A stretch of DNA of 21,071 bases from Byssochlamys sp. IMV 00236. Its lineage: Eukaryota; Ascomycota; Eurotiomycetes; Eurotiales; Thermoascaceae. A model generated the notes under the pieces. It worked only from the letters and a program-made list of their open reading frames with translations, had not been told where the DNA came from and searched no databases. The DNA lies in NCBI GenBank assembly GCA_001931875.2, contig MSJH02000242.1, positions 1 through 21,071 on the forward strand. Direction: 5' to 3'. Position numbers and translations under genes: made by a program. Positions 19,023 to 21,071 of the stretch are shown here, piece by piece; the stretch's first letter is position 1; every line of letters starts with the position of its first letter.

Positions 19023-21071
19023 AAGCACCTAAACTTATAAATCTCTGGAAAACTCTCTATATTAACAACAACCTTTGCTATTCCTAAGGAAAATAACAAT
19101 AAGAGTTTCTTCATTATTTTTTACTGTTTAAATGAAAACTATTATTGCTTCCGGGATCAGTATTTCTCATGTATATTCTTCGATGTTTTATTTTCTAATT
19201 ATACAACTCAAACACTTATTTGCTTTATTAGCTGTCTAATGATCATTTTTAATTTGAATTTGTCTATTAAACCCACAACACCAACAGTTTTAAAATTTTC
19301 TTAATTTTACACTGGAAATAAGCAACAGTGTCGTATTATACATTGAATAAGGGTCAATAAACGGTGTCTACACATCAATAACAAAAGCACAGTAACATAA
19401 ACTGACTGAGTGCAACTGTCATTTTTAATATCTTCATCTTTATTCTTCCAAATAAAAGAAACATAAAGAGTCGCATTATATTTTATGTCTGCTATTACAA
19501 TTAAAGCAACTAAAACACCACAAGAATCATTATATCGTATTACATTTTCTCCTACTGACAAAACATAATTTCCAGCAAAGTATTACAACCCAAGTACATA
19601 TTTGAACCCTACTATCACTTATTTGTGAGGAAGACAGTGCTTGAAAATGTACTTAATCGTGTTACACTTTTAATTTGAATATATATAAAATTGCTTTTTA
19701 TTTTAGATTGCTTGTATTTGCTTTAATCTGAAGGCAATCTGTTTTGTCAGCCTGATAATTGACTTTATAGACGTAGTCAAGAATAAATATTTTTTGCAAT
19801 AAATGTATATCTAGAAAACTGCACAAGATGTCTAACTAAAACTAATATTTAAATCTGTAGCGTGTGTGTCAATATTCTTCTAATGGAACAAAGGGGTAGT
19901 TTTTTGCCTTTATGGCCTTTAGAGGCGTAATTTAGTTGAAAACTTATGTTCTTTGTTAATATCATTAAAGTTAAATTATAGCATCAAAAAGTAATAATTC
20001 ATGAAAATTTACATTGGTTGTCGTTTCATTGCTCCTATGCCATTAAATACAATAATTCTAGAAATATGTGATATTGTCGAATGAATGGTTTATATCTCAG
20101 AAAAAATAGAAAGTACAAATAGATGGAGTGAGTCTCTTTGTAATTCTTTTATTAACAGAGTAAGGAGCATAATCATGAGAAAAAAGGAATTTATCTTTAA
20201 ATACAAGAATGAATGCTGTCAATAACTTATGAATTGCCTTAGATATAACGCGCTATCAAATACTACAGACTACAGATACCATGAATCAGCGTTGTGGACT
20301 TAATTTGAGGCATTATGGTAATATCGAATAAAACAGATAAATCGCCCAATGTACGAAATATATTGATTATATTACGTCAAAAGGTGTAATCTTCTTTGAT
20401 ATAAACGTAGAAATACGACAAAATATGAATGCTTTCAATTATAAACTTAGTTATGAATATTTTCAAAGTAAAACAAATAATCTGCTTATCTTACCATATA
20501 TTTAAATAGTGTTTGCATATCACTTTCTTAAATATATGCGAATTAGAGCGCCAATGAGTAATGTTTAACATATTGTTTTTTTTTTGGAAATATAACAAGG
20601 CAATAATAATAATAATAATAAAAGCAAAAGCATAAAGCGCCTTTTTAACGTATTTAATATTCTATTTTTCTCTTTAAAAATGGTGTCTTATTGATGATGA
20701 AGAAAGTCATTATTTTGTCGAAATTACACTTGAACTAGTAGTGTGAGTCGTTTTAACCTTGTCTTCAATAGTAAATATAGTAGCATTACATCTTTCTTTG
20801 CTCTCTATTTAAAAAACAACAACTTTTATCAAACTTTTGACTGACCTATAGAAAACATGCGCTTTTTTGGTGATGAAACACCTTGTCTACAGGAACATTT
20901 AAATATATTTTTAATGCTTTTTGTTGCTTTTTTTTTGCATAGGCTTCAAGTATTAACTTGAAAGTAAAAGATATAAGTAGACGCAGGCATTGTAATCCTA
21001 TTTTACCACAATTATTCAGGTTCTTTGTTTCTGGTGCGTCCCCCGTGGATGTTTTTTTTTTTTTTTTTTTT
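19023..21071. other. AT-rich tail of the window without supported genes
   Basis: About 2 kb, visibly more AT-rich than the genic part. It has no ORF with recognisable features; the longest (19307-19561, minus) is 84 codons and looks random. It contains an AAT/TAA microsatellite at about 20602-20622 and ends in a T run of about 21 bases. No reverse transcriptase, integrase or gag fragments could be read, although decayed retroelement DNA would fit. Confidence 0.5.
20602..20622. repeat. AAT trinucleotide microsatellite
   Basis: About seven AAT units in intergenic DNA. No coding or regulatory role is apparent. Confidence 0.8.

Noticed and set aside
19307..19561. 84-codon minus-strand ORF in the AT-rich tail
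   Set aside because: No domain, no splice extension, and random-looking hydrophobic composition.
1..21071. CRISPR array, operon or prokaryotic cassette
   Set aside because: No regularly spaced repeats exist, and genes have eukaryotic introns throughout.

Overview
The window looks like a piece of an AT-rich filamentous fungal genome, most likely an early-diverging (Mucoromycota, Mucorales-type) fungus. The evidence is intron-dense genes (41 introns reconstructed by hand, all 43-75 nt, GT-AG apart from one GC-AG), eukaryotic orthologues typical of fungi (Vac14, a Kre2/Mnt1-type mannosyltransferase, a large DH-domain RhoGEF), an IS630/Tc1-mariner relic, and AT-rich intergenic DNA. The species assignment is inference. 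The sequence starts in an A run and ends in a T run, so it may be a whole contig broken at homopolymers.

Layout. Positions 21-837 (minus): six-exon methionine-S-sulfoxide reductase MsrA with a mitochondrial-type presequence. It is divergent from Vac14 (1011-4299, plus, nine exons), the scaffold of the PI(3)P 5-kinase complex, across about 170 bp. Positions 4855-5496 (minus): a single-exon ORF with a PD-(D/E)XK-nuclease-like motif pattern, in a locally less AT-rich patch. Positions 6759-7835 (minus): a dead Tc1/mariner-type transposase. Positions 8210-12322 (minus): a 19-exon DH-PH-like RhoGEF. Positions 13480-14076 (minus): a decayed, unrecognised coding relic. Positions 14322-15607 (plus): GT15 alpha-1,2-mannosyltransferase. 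Positions 15974-16381 (plus): a small basic protein of unknown function. Positions 16468-17158 (plus): MsrB, the R-epimer methionine sulfoxide reductase, again with a mitochondrial-type leader and an internal second ATG. Positions 17354-17888 (plus): ribosomal protein uS10 (RPS20). Positions 18240-18313 (plus): tRNA-Ile(AAU). The last 2.7 kb is AT-rich and has no convincing gene. It holds two copies of an 18-bp repeat whose core is complementary to the 3' end of that same tRNA-Ile including the post-transcriptional CCA, which is the signature of LTR-retrotransposon primer-binding sites.

How the genes relate: most are unrelated housekeeping genes (vacuolar lipid signalling, Rho GTPase signalling, Golgi mannosylation, translation). 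The thematic pair is MsrA and MsrB, which together repair both epimers of oxidised methionine. Both are built to give mitochondrial and cytosolic forms from two in-frame starts. I do not see a clear novel multi-gene system. The best leads are the tRNA-Ile-primed LTR traces next to a tRNA-Ile gene, the MsrA terminal exons that carry the resolving cysteine, and the PD-(D/E)XK-like ORF.
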